Notes: a model not told the origin generated them from the sequence alone. Shown: positions 26,613-35,737, numbered from the stretch's first letter. The stretch is DNA of 53,635 nucleotides from Cryobacterium tagatosivorans (GCF_004402215.1 NZ_SOEZ01000014.1:1-53635); one strand, 5' to 3'. Program-made: numbers and translations.

Positions 26613-27630
26613 CAGATAGCGGGTTGGTCGACCAGATCTGGCGCCAGTGGCGACGCGGGAAAGCCGCGAACGCGAGCAGGTCTGGTTGGGCATCGGTGAG
26701 CATCGCGGCGACCTTCGGATGGGACCGGCCGAGCATCGTGGTGACCTCGCGGAACTGTTTCTCGATGTGCTCGCGGTCGGGCTGGGCGAAGATCGTGCGG
26801 ATGATCGAGGCCACCATCTCCTGGGACCCGTTCGGCACCACCGCGAGGACGTTGCGCATGAAGTGGACCCGGCATCTCTGCCAGCCGGCGCCCTGGAACA
26901 CGGTCCCGATGGCCTTCTTGAGCCCGGTGTGGGCGTCAGACATGACCAGCTTCACCCCGCCCAGGCCGCGGGTCTTCAGCGACCGCAGGAAGCTGGTCCA
27001 GAAGCCTTCGTTCTCGCTGTCGCCGACGTCGAAGCCGAGCACTTCCCGGCGCCCGTCGGCGGCCACTCCGACGGCGACGACGACGGCTTGGGACACGATT
27101 CGGTGCCCGACTCTGGCCTTGCAGTAGGTGGCGTCGAGGAACACGTAGGGGAAGTCCTGCGCGGCCAGGGTCCGGTCGCGGAACTCTGCTACTTCCGCGT
27201 CGAGGCCCGCGCAGATCCGGGACACGTCGGACTTGGAGATGCCGGTGTCAGCGCCGAGCGCTTTGACGAGGTCGTCGACCTTGCGGGTCGAAACGCCGTG
27301 CACGTAGGCCTCCATCACGACCGCGAACAGGGCCTGGTCCACGCGGCGGCGCCGCTCCAGCAGGGCGGGGAAGAACGACCCGGCGCGCAGCTTGGGGATC
27401 TTCAAGTCGAGGTCCCCGGCCGTGGTCGACAAGGTCCTCGGCCGGGTGCCGTTGCGGTAGGTGGTGCGGTCGCCGGAGGGCTCGAACGGGGCGGCGCCGA
27501 TGAACGCGCTCGCTTCCGCATCGATCAGTTCTTGATAGAGAGTTTCGGTCGCGACGCGGATGCGATCGGTGACATCGGTGAGTTTGAGTTCTCCCAGCAG
27601 GTTGAGCAGGGCAGACTGGTCTAGAGCCAT
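26613..27630 (-). pseudogene. IS256-family transposase, N-terminal part (truncated by insertion)
   Basis: About 339 codons of an IS256/MULE-type DDE transposase. The first two catalytic aspartates are present, in VFLDATYCKARVG and LVMSDAHTGLKKAI, along with CRVHFMRNVLAVVP. The frame runs to WSTNPL and then enters the inserted element, where it continues as unrelated sequence. In intact relatives NPL is followed directly by ER-NKEIKRR, which contains the third catalytic residue, a glutamate. That part is now 3.16 kb away. Confidence 0.9.
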
Positions 27631-27720
27631 CGTGTGGTGTCCTTCGTGAGTTGCTTTAGTCGGTACTCACTGACCATCGCACGGTGGCTCTTTACGTTGA
27701 CGAAGCAACGCTCACGAGCG

Positions 27721-27748
27721 GGGAAACCACACCACTCACGGGGACGCA
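27721..27748. repeat. Right terminal repeat of the IS256 element
   Basis: Read on the minus strand it gives GCGTCCCCGTGAGTGG, aligning with the left repeat. It lies about 90 bp upstream of the transposase start, the usual position. Confidence 0.7.
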
Positions 27749-27750
27749 AC

Positions 27751-27948
27751 CCAAACGACCCGGGGTCGTGTTGAGGGTTCATGCCTGTTCCATGCGCGGG
27801 GACAGCTTCATCCCGCGTTTACCAGTCCTTAACGTGGGGACAATAGGCGCTGTGAGGGGGGCGATTCCGGGACGTCGCATCCGATCGATGCCCTCTGTAT
27901 CCCTTATCTGGCGGGCATCTGCGGGATTTCCGAGGCTACCGTTTCCCT
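27751..27948. other. Short spacer between the IS256 end and the tRNA fragment
   Basis: No gene seen. Sequence outside the IS and left of the tRNA half; it does not resemble a tRNA 5' half (no D-arm), so it belongs to the inserted DNA rather than the disrupted tRNA gene. Confidence 0.5.
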
Positions 27949-27995
27949 TTTCCGTCCTAAGGAAACGGTTGGGGGTTCGAATCCCTCCAGGGGCA
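27949..27995 (+). other. 3' half of tRNA-Arg(CCU): attachment-site remnant
   Basis: The sequence folds as anticodon stem TTTCC/GGAAA with loop GTCCTAA (anticodon CCT), a 5-nt variable region, T-arm GGGGG-TTCGAAT-CCCTC, and the acceptor 3' strand CAGGGGC plus discriminator A. No matching GCCCCTG 5' strand or D-arm precedes it. A 3' tRNA segment running from the anticodon stem to the end is the classic identity block duplicated by tRNA-targeting integrases. It marks the right border of the accessory region. Confidence 0.8.
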
Positions 27996-28070
27996 CTTCA
28001 ACGCCAGTGATTTGGACACTTCCTACAACGCCTTGCGGCGGAAGTTGGAGGCTGGGCTACGCTGACGACC

Positions 28071-29861
28071 GTGAGCACCTACAGACCTCCCCTGACCGAT
28101 CTCGCCTTCGTCCTCGAGCATGTCGTGGGTTACCCGGGCGTCGCCCGGTTGCCCGGCTACGAGCATGCCGACCTCGACACCGTGGTCGACCTCCTCGAGC
28201 AGTGCGGCGACTTCATGGCCAAGGTCGTGGCGCCGACCAACCAGCCCGGCGACGTCGAAGGTGCCCGGCGCGAGCCCGACGGTTCCGTCGTCACGCCCGC
28301 CCCGTTCAAGGAGGCCTACCGCCAGTACGTCGACGCCGGATGGGGCTCGGTCCCGTTCCCGGAGGAATTCGGCGGCGGCGCATTCCCCTGGTCGGTGAAC
28401 CTCGCGATCCAGGAGATGACGGCCTCCGCGAACATGGCCTTCGCCCTCTGCCCCCTGCTCACCCAGGGCGCCATCGACGCGCTCCTGCACTACGGCGACG
28501 CGGAGCAGAAGCAGCGCTACCTGCCGAAAATGATCAGCGGCGAGTGGACCGGCACAATGAACCTCACCGAGCCGCAGGCCGGGTCGGATGTCGGGGCGCT
28601 CGCCACGCGTGCCGTGCCGAACGGTGACGGGACCTTCGCCATCACCGGCCAGAAGATCTTCATCACCTACGGCGAGCACGACCTGGCCGAGCAGATCGTG
28701 CACCTCGTGCTCGCCCGCACTCCCGGTGCCCCCGCCGGCACCCGGGGCATCTCCTGCTTCATCGTTCCCAAGTTCCTCGTGAACGTGGACGGATCGCTCG
28801 GCGAACACAACCCGGTCACCTGCCTCTCGATCGAGCACAAGCTCGGCATCCACGGCTCGCCGACCTGCGTGCTCTCCTACGAGGGCGCGACGGGCTACCT
28901 CATCGGCGAGGAGAACCTCGGCATGCGGATCATGTTCGTGATGATGAACAGCGCCCGGCTCTCCGTCGGCACCCAGGGCCTGGCGATCGGCGAGCGCGCC
29001 TACCAGCAGGCGCTCGACTTCGCCCAGGACCGCCGGCAGGGCCTGGCGATCGGTGCCGAGGGGAAGGACTCGGCGATCATCGAGCATCCCGACGTGCGCC
29101 GGCTGCTGATGACCCAGCGGGCCTACCTCGCGGCGCTTCGCCGGATGATGCTCTTCAACGCCGTGCAGATGGACCACGCCAGCCACGAGCAGGACGAGCG
29201 GGCCGTCGCGCGGGCCGTCGAGATCGTCGGCCTGCTCACCCCGATCTGCAAGTCGTTCGGCACCGACCTCGGCACCGAGCTCACCTCCCTGGCGCTGCAG
29301 GTCTACGGCGGCATGGGCTTCATCGAGGAGACCGGCGCCGCGCAGCACTACCGCGACGTGAGGATCACCCCGATCTACGAGGGAACCAACGGCATCCAGG
29401 CCGCGGACCTCGTCGGCCGCAAGCTCGGCGTGCGCGGCGGCGCCTCGGTGATGGAGTTCATCGCGACCATGCGCGAGGTCGAGGCGGAGCTGGCGCAGGC
29501 CGGCGACGAATTCGACCTGATCCGGATGGAGCTCGGCCGGCAGTTCGACGCCCTCGAAACGGCCACAGCGTGGATGCTCGCCACCGGAAGCACCGACCCC
29601 GACTCCGCGCTGTCCGGCTCCACGCCCTACCTGCGCATGTGGGGGCTCTGCGTCGGGGGATGGCTGCTGGCCCGCTCGGCCCTGGCCGGCCCCGCCACGG
29701 GCGACGCCGAGATGGCGGAGACCCAGCTCGTGCTCGCCCGGTTCTACGCGGAACAGCTCCTGCCGCAGTGCGCGGGCCTGCTCGGCGCCGCAACCGCCGG
29801 ATCCCGCGACCTGTTCGCGCTGGACCCCGGCCGGCTGGCGGGCGCCCTCCGCCGCGGCTGA
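28071..29861 (+). CDS. Acyl-CoA dehydrogenase (large, DmdC/FadE-like)
   Basis: A 596-residue acyl-CoA dehydrogenase, longer than the usual 380 because of N- and C-terminal extensions, as in the DmdC/AidB-like branch. It oxidises an acyl-CoA to the 2-enoyl-CoA with FAD. Motifs seen are GTMNLTEPQAGSDVGAL (substrate/FAD loop), SIEHKLGIHGSPTC and the catalytic-base region PIYEGTNGIQAADLVGRK. The GTG at 28071 is the likely start, 76 bp after the tRNA fragment. It is the first backbone gene. Confidence 0.9.
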   Translation: MSTYRPPLTDLAFVLEHVVGYPGVARLPGYEHADLDTVVDLLEQCGDFMAKVVAPTNQPGDVEGARREPDGSVVTPAPFKEAYRQYVDAGWGSVPFPEEFGGGAFPWSVNLAIQEMTASANMAFALCPLLTQGAIDALLHYGDAEQKQRYLPKMISGEWTGTMNLTEPQAGSDVGALATRAVPNGDGTFAITGQKIFITYGEHDLAEQIVHLVLARTPGAPAGTRGISCFIVPKFLVNVDGSLGEHNPVTCLSIEHKLGIHGSPTCVLSYEGATGYLIGEENLGMRIMFVMMNSARLSVGTQGLAIGERAYQQALDFAQDRRQGLAIGAEGKDSAIIEHPDVRRLLMTQRAYLAALRRMMLFNAVQMDHASHEQDERAVARAVEIVGLLTPICKSFGTDLGTELTSLALQVYGGMGFIEETGAAQHYRDVRITPIYEGTNGIQAADLVGRKLGVRGGASVMEFIATMREVEAELAQAGDEFDLIRMELGRQFDALETATAWMLATGSTDPDSALSGSTPYLRMWGLCVGGWLLARSALAGPATGDAEMAETQLVLARFYAEQLLPQCAGLLGAATAGSRDLFALDPGRLAGALRRG

Positions 29862-30055
29862 GGCTCGACCGGCGTTCGATCGGCGCTCGGCTGACGCGCG
29901 GCGGCGGCCGATCCGCAACGCGCGGCGGTCCCCCAAAGAGCTGACTACCGGAGCGGTCGGCGCTGCCGCAGACTATGGAACACGATGCACGCTCCTCGAG
30001 CTGCATCGCCGGTTCAGGAGACATTCGGGTTGTCGCCCTGGCCAGGAATTGCGAG

Positions 30056-30083
30056 GGGGGCCAATTCGGGTTTGGCCCCCTTT
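30056..30083 (+). terminator. Rho-independent terminator
   Basis: Stem GGGGGCCAA / TTGGCCCCC (30056-30064 and 30072-30080) with a 7-nt loop, followed by TTT. It closes the acyl-CoA dehydrogenase transcript. The rest of the 300-bp gap before corA shows no gene. Confidence 0.7.
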
Positions 30084-30162
30084 CGCATGCCCGGCCCGAC
30101 CGGCCTGCGCCACAGTTCCTCCCGCCCCTGCGACACTGGTTATCGCAAGCGAAGGAGAACCC

Positions 30163-31179
30163 ATGGCGCTGATCGACAATGCGATCTACGTGGACGGTCG
30201 ACGGGTGGCGACGCCGGTCACGCTCGACGAGACCTACGAGGTCCTCAAGGCCAACGCGGGCTTCGCCTGGATCGGCATGTACCGGCCGACCGAGCAGGAA
30301 GTGCGCTCGGTCGCCGAAGAGTTCAGCCTGCACCACCTGTCGGTTGAAGATGCCCTCAAGGGCCACCAGCGGTCCAAGCTCGAGCGCTTCGACGACATCG
30401 CCTTCCTTGTGCTGCGCCCGGCACGATACATCGACGCGGAGGAACGCGTCGAATTCGGCGAGGTGCACCTCTTCATCGGGCCCGACTTCGTGCTGACCAT
30501 CCGTCACGCCGAGTCGCCCAACCTCGCCGTCGTGCGCCGCCGCATGGAGGAGAATCCGGCGCTGCTGGCCCTCGGGCCCGAGGCCGTGCTCTACGCGATC
30601 CTCGACCAGGTCGTCGACGAGTACGGGCCCGTCGTCGCCGGGCTCGAAAACGACATCGACGAGATCGAGGACCAGCTCTTCACCGGCGACCCCGAGGTGT
30701 CCCGCCGCATCTACGCGCTCTCCCGCGAGGTGATCGAGTTCCAGCGGGCGACGCAGCCGCTGGTGGGCATGATGGAATCCCTCCAGCGCGGATTCGAGAA
30801 ATACAACGTCGACGTGGAAATCCGGCACCACCTGCGCGACGTGCTCGACCACACCATCCGCGTGGTGGAGCGCGGGGACGCGTTCCGGGAACTCCTGTCC
30901 AACGCGCTCACGGTGCACAGCACCCTCGTGAACCAGCGCCAGAACGACGAAACCCGCAGCCTCTCCGAGACGAGCCTCGCGCAGAGCGAAGAGGTCAAAA
31001 AGATCTCCGGCTGGGCGGCCATCCTGTTCGCGCCCACGCTGATCGGCACGATCTACGGCATGAACTTCCGGCACATGCCCGAGCTGCTCTGGGAATGGGG
31101 CTACCCGTTCGCCGTCGCGCTCATGGTCGGAATGGGCTTCGGCCTCTACATCGTCTTCAAGAAGCGCAATTGGCTCTGA
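30163..31179 (+). CDS. corA: CorA-family magnesium/cobalt channel
   Basis: A 338-residue CorA protein, a homopentameric divalent-cation channel of the inner membrane. The large N-terminal cytoplasmic domain (about 1-270) includes the acidic DNDIDEIEDQLF-like helix region. Two C-terminal membrane helices flank the selectivity motif YGMNF at about residue 300; it ends with the usual basic tail FKKRNWL. GAAGGAG lies before the ATG at 30163. Confidence 0.92.
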   Translation: MALIDNAIYVDGRRVATPVTLDETYEVLKANAGFAWIGMYRPTEQEVRSVAEEFSLHHLSVEDALKGHQRSKLERFDDIAFLVLRPARYIDAEERVEFGEVHLFIGPDFVLTIRHAESPNLAVVRRRMEENPALLALGPEAVLYAILDQVVDEYGPVVAGLENDIDEIEDQLFTGDPEVSRRIYALSREVIEFQRATQPLVGMMESLQRGFEKYNVDVEIRHHLRDVLDHTIRVVERGDAFRELLSNALTVHSTLVNQRQNDETRSLSETSLAQSEEVKKISGWAAILFAPTLIGTIYGMNFRHMPELLWEWGYPFAVALMVGMGFGLYIVFKKRNWL

Positions 31180-31249
31180 TCGCCCGTGATCACGCGAAAC
31201 TCGGGGGCGCCTACCCGCAAACCCGCCCAGTCCCAATTAGGGTGTCCCT

Positions 31250-34200
31250 GTGTGGCGCCTCGATAAAAAACAAGATGACGACGGCATCCTGTCGGAGTAC
31301 ACGGATGCGTCCGGCCCCGACGCGCAAAATTCGACCTCCCCGCACACCGTGAGCCTGGGCGATCCTTCCCTCGTGGCCGGCAATATTGCCGAACCGACCT
31401 GGCAGCGCTGGCGCGACGAACTCGCCGCGGTCGGCGGCAGGTCCCCGTTGCTGCACTTCAACGACGGCCCGCGCACACGGATCGAACTGAGCGCGACGCA
31501 CCCCGGCGGACTGCCGCAGTTCATCACCGGCAAGACCACGCTGCTCTCCAACCTGATCCGCGACGAGCTCGCGCTGCGCAACGCCCGGCTGGCCGCCAAC
31601 GAGATCACCCAGAAGGGCATCGAGCTGCGCTCCATGCGCGGGATCGAATCGGTCAACCTCGCCATCGGCCTCGCCCAGTGGAAGAACGACGAGACCGAGT
31701 TCAGCGCGCCCATCCTGCTGCGCCCACTGGCGATCCGGCGCTACGGGCGCGACTTCGAGCTCAAGCTCAAGGGCCAGCCGTTCCTCAATCCGGAACTCGC
31801 CCGCGCCCTGCACGACCAGTTCCAGATCACCCTCGACGCCGACGCCTTCGTGGCCCTCGCCGTGACCAACGGCGCGTTCAAGCCCCAACCGGTGATCGAC
31901 CGCCTGCGCGGCCTCACCTCGCACCTGCCGTGGTTCAACGTCGTCCCGCGCCTCGTCGTCTCCTCCTTCGCCGATGTCGGCCGGTCGCTCGCCGCCGACA
32001 TCACCCGGCTGGACCACCCGCTCCTCGACGCGGTCGCCGGGAACCCGTCCGCCCGCCGCGCCATCGAGACGGCCTACAACCCCGTCGTGCCGATCGGCCA
32101 GGACGTGCGCCCGCCGGCCACCGACATCCTGCTGCTCGACGCCGACCCGGAGCAGGAAAACGTCATCGCGCAGATCGCCGCCGGCAATTCGCTCGTCGTC
32201 AAGACGCTGCCGGGCACCGGCGGCACGCAGACGATCGTCAACGCCATCGGCGCGCTGATCTCCCAGCACAGGCGCGTGCTCGTGGTCAGCGCCCGCCGGT
32301 CCAGCCTCGACGGCATCGCCCACCGCCTCGTGCAGGTCGGCCTGCCCGGCGTCGCGGTCACCCCGCGCAACCTGCGGCGCGACCTCGTGCAGTCCATCAC
32401 GCGCAACGAGAAGGCCACCCAGCCCCGGGTCGGCGACGTCGACGACGCGCTCGTCCGCCTCCGCAAGGTGCTCCTCGACTACCGCTCTGCCCTGTCCCGG
32501 CGCGACTCCGCGCTCGGCGTATCAGTGCTCGACGCGCTCGGCGAACTCGCCCGCCTCGCCCAGCTCCCGTCCCCGCCCTCCACGACCGCGCGGCTGGACC
32601 GCGGCGCCCTCGAACGCCTCGCGTACAACCGCGGGGCCGCCGCAGCGACCCTGATCAAGGCGGCGGCGCTTGGCGAGTTCCGCTACGGCCCGGGCGACTC
32701 GCCCTGGTACGGGGCGACCTTCACCTCGACCGCCGAGGCGTCGTCGGCGCACCAGCTGGCCAAGCGGGTCAACCAGATCGAACTGCCGCGCCTGCTCGAG
32801 CGCGCGTCGGGGCTCGTCGGGCAGACCCGCCTGCGTCCCTTCGAGACCATCGCGGAACTCGGCATCTACCTGCGGCTCCTGCTCGACATCCGCGAGACGC
32901 TCGACCGGTTCCAGCCGGCCGTCTACGACCGGCCGCTCACCGAGCTGATCGCCGCGACGTCGGCCCGCCGCGACTCGCCCGACATGCCCTCCAGCAGCCG
33001 TCGCCGGCTGCGGAAGCTGGCCGACGAGTACCTGCGGCCCGGCGTGCACGTCAGCGACATGAACGAGAGCCTCCGCCGCATCCAGCAGCAGCGCACCCTC
33101 TGGCAGCGCTACGTCGTCGCCGGCTCCACCCCCGAGGTGCCCGTCGGCATCAACGACGTGCACGTGGCCTACCAGCGCGTCGCCGAAGACCTGGGCCTGC
33201 TCGACGTCCCGCTCGGCACGGCGGGCACCACCCGCCAGCTGGTCAACCGCCCGATCAAGCAGCTGATCTACACGGTCGCCGGCCTGGCCGCGGAGAGCGA
33301 GGTGCTCGCGAACCTGCACGAGCGCACCGCGCTGCTCGCCACCCTGCGCGAACACAACCTCGACCCGCTGATGACCGACCTGGCCCAGCGGCACGTGTCG
33401 GAGAAGGATGTCGCCGACGAACTCGAACTCGCCTGGTGGCAGTCCGTGCTCGAGGCGATGCTGAGCGACAACAAGGCCCTCCTGAACGCGAACACCCAGG
33501 TGCTCGACCGCCTCGAGGCCGACTTCCGGCTCGTCGACGAGGCGCACGCCTCCGCCACCGGCCAGCTGGTGGCCTGGCTGCTCGCCGAGACCTGGAAGAT
33601 CGGCGTCGTCGACTGGCCCGACGAGGCCGACCAGCTGCGCCGGCTGCTCCGTGCCGGCCGCGCCACGCCGACCAGGCTGCACGACGCCGCGCCCCACCTG
33701 GGCCGGGTGCTGGCGCCGGTCTGGCTGGCCTCGCCGTATGAGGTCGCCGACCTCGACGACCGGCTCAGCTTCGACACCGTGCTGCTCGTCGACGCCGGTG
33801 CGACCACCTTCGCCGAGAACGTCGGGGCGATTCGCCGCGGCAAGCAGGTTGTGGCCTTCGGCGACCCGGTCACCCAGACCCCGTCACCGTTCGAGACCGG
33901 CATCGGCGACGCCGGCGACACCGAACCGCACAACGTCGACGCGCTGCACGCCGACTCGGCCCTCGCCCGCCTCGGCGAACTGCTGCCGACGCTCACCCTC
34001 ACCCGCAGCTACCGGGCCGGGGGAGAAGACCTCGCCGAGATCGTCAACCACCGCTTCTACGGCGGCCGGATCGACTCCCTGCCCTGGGCCGGAAGCTTCC
34101 TCGGCCACGGCAGCCTCAGCCTCAGCTACGTTGCCGGCGGCCACGGCATGCCGGATGCCGACAGCGGCGCCATCGAAAGCGTCGACGCCGAGGTCGCCAA

Positions 34201-35014
34201 GGTCGTCGAGCTGGTCCTCGACCACGCCGTCAAGCGCCCCCGCGAGTCGCTCATGGTGATCACCGCCAGCGCCCGGCACTCCGTGCGCGTGCACCAGGCC
34301 GTGCTCGCCGCGTTCTCCAAGCGCACCGACCTCTCCGACTTCATCCTCAAGGACCGGGCCGAGCCGTTCACCGTGCTCACGCTCGAGCAGGCCGTCGCGC
34401 AGAGCCGCGACCGGGTCATCTTCTCGATCGGCTACGGGCGCACCCCGCACGGCCGGCTGCTCTCCAACTTCGGCTCCCTCGGCGAGCCTGGCGGGGAACG
34501 CCTGCTGGCCATCGGCATGACCCGCGCCAGGCGCGCGATGGACATCGTCTCCTGCTTCCGCCCCGAGGACATCGACGCGGACCGCCAGCGCCACGGCATC
34601 CTCGCGCTCTCCCAGGTCCTCAGCGAAACCGAGGCACGAGCCAGGGAGAACCAGGCGCCCGACCCGAGCGAATCCATGCTCGTCGACCTGGCCGGCCGGC
34701 TCGAACGGCTCGGCCTGACGGTCTCCCTCGGCCATCGCGGCAAGCTCGCGCTCGCCGCCTCGCACGCCGGCCGTGCGGTCGTCGTCGAAACCGATGCCGT
34801 CGTCGGCCGGGCCAGCCTGCGCGAGTCGCTCCGGCTGCGCCCCGAGGTGCTGCGCCGCCTCGGCTGGCACTACCTGCGGGTGCACAGCTTCGAGCTCTTC
34901 AGCAACCCGGATGCCGTCGCCCAGCGCGTGGCGACGCTCGCCGGGGTCAAGCGGGCGGAACCCGCCGCGGATGCCGCGACGGCTCCGATCGCGGTCACTC
35001 CGCCCCGCGCCTGA
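31250..35014 (+). CDS. Helicase-like protein with degenerate ATPase motifs and a C-terminal nuclease-like domain
   Basis: A 1254-residue protein of the DUF4011/SF1 helicase type. The C-terminal helicase half keeps motif-like blocks (IFSIGYGRTPHGRLLSNFG, then LLAIGMTRARRAMDIVSCF), as in UvrD-like C-domains, and the last 100 residues resemble the MTES_1575 endonuclease-like domain (VVVETDAVVG, LRRLGWHYLRVHSFELF). The expected Walker A GPPGTGKS-T reads LPGTGGTQT (about residues 320-328), with glycine for the catalytic lysine. The Walker B region, normally FDEAS, reads LLVDAGATTF (about 846-855), without the glutamate. It probably cannot hydrolyse ATP in the normal way. The real role is unknown; it may be a structural or regulatory relative of a DNA-defence helicase. 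Confidence 0.75.
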   Translation: MWRLDKKQDDDGILSEYTDASGPDAQNSTSPHTVSLGDPSLVAGNIAEPTWQRWRDELAAVGGRSPLLHFNDGPRTRIELSATHPGGLPQFITGKTTLLSNLIRDELALRNARLAANEITQKGIELRSMRGIESVNLAIGLAQWKNDETEFSAPILLRPLAIRRYGRDFELKLKGQPFLNPELARALHDQFQITLDADAFVALAVTNGAFKPQPVIDRLRGLTSHLPWFNVVPRLVVSSFADVGRSLAADITRLDHPLLDAVAGNPSARRAIETAYNPVVPIGQDVRPPATDILLLDADPEQENVIAQIAAGNSLVVKTLPGTGGTQTIVNAIGALISQHRRVLVVSARRSSLDGIAHRLVQVGLPGVAVTPRNLRRDLVQSITRNEKATQPRVGDVDDALVRLRKVLLDYRSALSRRDSALGVSVLDALGELARLAQLPSPPSTTARLDRGALERLAYNRGAAAATLIKAAALGEFRYGPGDSPWYGATFTSTAEASSAHQLAKRVNQIELPRLLERASGLVGQTRLRPFETIAELGIYLRLLLDIRETLDRFQPAVYDRPLTELIAATSARRDSPDMPSSSRRRLRKLADEYLRPGVHVSDMNESLRRIQQQRTLWQRYVVAGSTPEVPVGINDVHVAYQRVAEDLGLLDVPLGTAGTTRQLVNRPIKQLIYTVAGLAAESEVLANLHERTALLATLREHNLDPLMTDLAQRHVSEKDVADELELAWWQSVLEAMLSDNKALLNANTQVLDRLEADFRLVDEAHASATGQLVAWLLAETWKIGVVDWPDEADQLRRLLRAGRATPTRLHDAAPHLGRVLAPVWLASPYEVADLDDRLSFDTVLLVDAGATTFAENVGAIRRGKQVVAFGDPVTQTPSPFETGIGDAGDTEPHNVDALHADSALARLGELLPTLTLTRSYRAGGEDLAEIVNHRFYGGRIDSLPWAGSFLGHGSLSLSYVAGGHGMPDADSGAIESVDAEVAKVVELVLDHAVKRPRESLMVITASARHSVRVHQAVLAAFSKRTDLSDFILKDRAEPFTVLTLEQAVAQSRDRVIFSIGYGRTPHGRLLSNFGSLGEPGGERLLAIGMTRARRAMDIVSCFRPEDIDADRQRHGILALSQVLSETEARARENQAPDPSESMLVDLAGRLERLGLTVSLGHRGKLALAASHAGRAVVVETDAVVGRASLRESLRLRPEVLRRLGWHYLRVHSFELFSNPDAVAQRVATLAGVKRAEPAADAATAPIAVTPPRA

Positions 35015-35031
35015 CCGGCTAGCCTGTTCCC

Positions 35032-35286
35032 ATGAGTGACACCGGCGCCGACAAGGACGCGAGCGCCGAAATCCGGGCGAGCGCCGAGGACGACACCGCC
35101 GGGCCTCGGCAGCCGATCGTGCGCCAGCGCGGCGCCCGGCGCGCCCGGCTGCTGCCCGCGCCGAACACGGACCCCAGCCCGGACGTGCCGATCGAGCGCG
35201 AGGAGGGCGGGACTGCGCCGTCAGCGGAGGGCTCGCGCGGCGAGAACGACGACCGGCTCCGGCGGGACCGCCCGCCGCACTGGTAG
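35032..35286 (+). CDS. Small hydrophilic protein of unknown function
   Basis: An 84-residue, highly charged and probably disordered protein starting MSDTGADKDASAEIRASAED, with a basic centre (RQRGARRARLLPAPN). It follows the helicase-like gene by 17 bp. I recognise no domain. Proteins of this look are common in Microbacteriaceae genomes, so the frame is probably real. Confidence 0.6.
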   Translation: MSDTGADKDASAEIRASAEDDTAGPRQPIVRQRGARRARLLPAPNTDPSPDVPIEREEGGTAPSAEGSRGENDDRLRRDRPPHW

Positions 35287-35308
35287 CCGGTGGGCGGGAG
35301 CCCGCGGG

Positions 35309-35737
35309 TTACGGCGTCTGCCGGGGGTCTTCGCTCTGGCGAGACGCCAGCAGGTCGCGGATCTCGGTGAGCAGGTCGAGTTCGGTCGCCGGGACGGCGT
35401 CGGCGCCGGCCGGAAGGCCCGCCTTGCGGCGGCGCTCCTGGGTTTCCTTCATCTTGTTGATCGGCATCACGAAGACGAAGTAGACGACGGCCGCAACCAG
35501 CAGGAACGTGATGATCGCCGCGAGCACCAGCCCGAACGACAGTTTCGCGCCGCCCGGCAGCTCCACCACCATCGACTTGGCCAGGCTCTCCGCGTTGAAC
35601 AGCGTCGCGATCAGCGGGTTGAAGATCCCCTCGACGATCGCCGTGACCACGGCGGTGAACGCAACACCAACGACGAAAGCGACGGCGAGGTCGATGACGT
35701 TGCCGCGCATGATGAAGTCCCTGAATCCCTTGAGCAT
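35309..35737 (-). CDS. mscL: Large-conductance mechanosensitive channel MscL
   Basis: A 142-residue MscL that opens under membrane tension to release solutes on osmotic downshock. The N-terminus MLKGFRDFIMRGNVIDLAVA is diagnostic, with two membrane helices (about 14-44 and 72-100), a short periplasmic loop and a C-terminal helical bundle (ELDLLTEIRDLLASR). The start follows from the conserved N-terminus. Confidence 0.95.
   Translation of the reverse strand: MLKGFRDFIMRGNVIDLAVAFVVGVAFTAVVTAIVEGIFNPLIATLFNAESLAKSMVVELPGGAKLSFGLVLAAIITFLLVAAVVYFVFVMPINKMKETQERRRKAGLPAGADAVPATELDLLTEIRDLLASRQSEDPRQTP

Larger units (their letters stand above)
23153..27750 (-). mobile_element. IS256-family element, interrupted by a two-recombinase transposon
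   Basis: Imperfect terminal repeats (left 23153-23183, right about 27721-27748) enclose a transposase gene read leftward. The gene is split by a 3.16-kb insert at 23449-26612; without the insert the element would be about 1.43 kb, normal for IS256. A further 5-bp duplication in the transposase tail shows the copy was already, or has since become, inactive. No target-site duplication could be assigned with confidence because the exact outer ends are not certain. Confidence 0.85.
1..27995. mobile_element. Right-hand part of a putative genomic island integrated at tRNA-Arg(CCU)
   Basis: The right boundary is a 3' half of tRNA-Arg(CCU) at 27949-27995 without a 5' half. To its left lie catabolic and transport operons, a decayed hsdR and IS5, IS21, IS256 and two-recombinase elements; to its right lies dense backbone sequence with visibly higher G/C at third codon positions. 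Elements that use a tRNA gene usually leave an intact tRNA at one end and a 3' fragment at the other. The fragment is on the plus strand, so the intact gene should lie left of the window. The left end and the element's integrase are not visible. The extent is inferred. Confidence 0.6.

Noticed and set aside
27949..27995. A functional tRNA gene
   Set aside because: No acceptor 5' strand or D-arm precedes the anticodon arm, so it can only be a 3' fragment.
27684..28010. Open frame running through the tRNA fragment
   Set aside because: It covers an IS end, a tRNA half and the spacer; no protein resemblance.
28023..29936. Long open frame (over 600 codons) on the minus strand opposite the acyl-CoA dehydrogenase
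   Set aside because: It is the antisense shadow of a clear gene in very GC-rich DNA; its composition (Gly/Ala/Arg/His/Glu-rich) matches no protein family.
29458..31236. Nearly 600-codon minus-strand frame across the corA region
   Set aside because: Antisense of corA and of the end of the acyl-CoA dehydrogenase; no family features.
31678..33741. Arg/Pro-rich 687-codon frame inside the helicase-like gene
   Set aside because: Same-strand frame shadow; composition is typical of out-of-frame reading of GC-rich codons.
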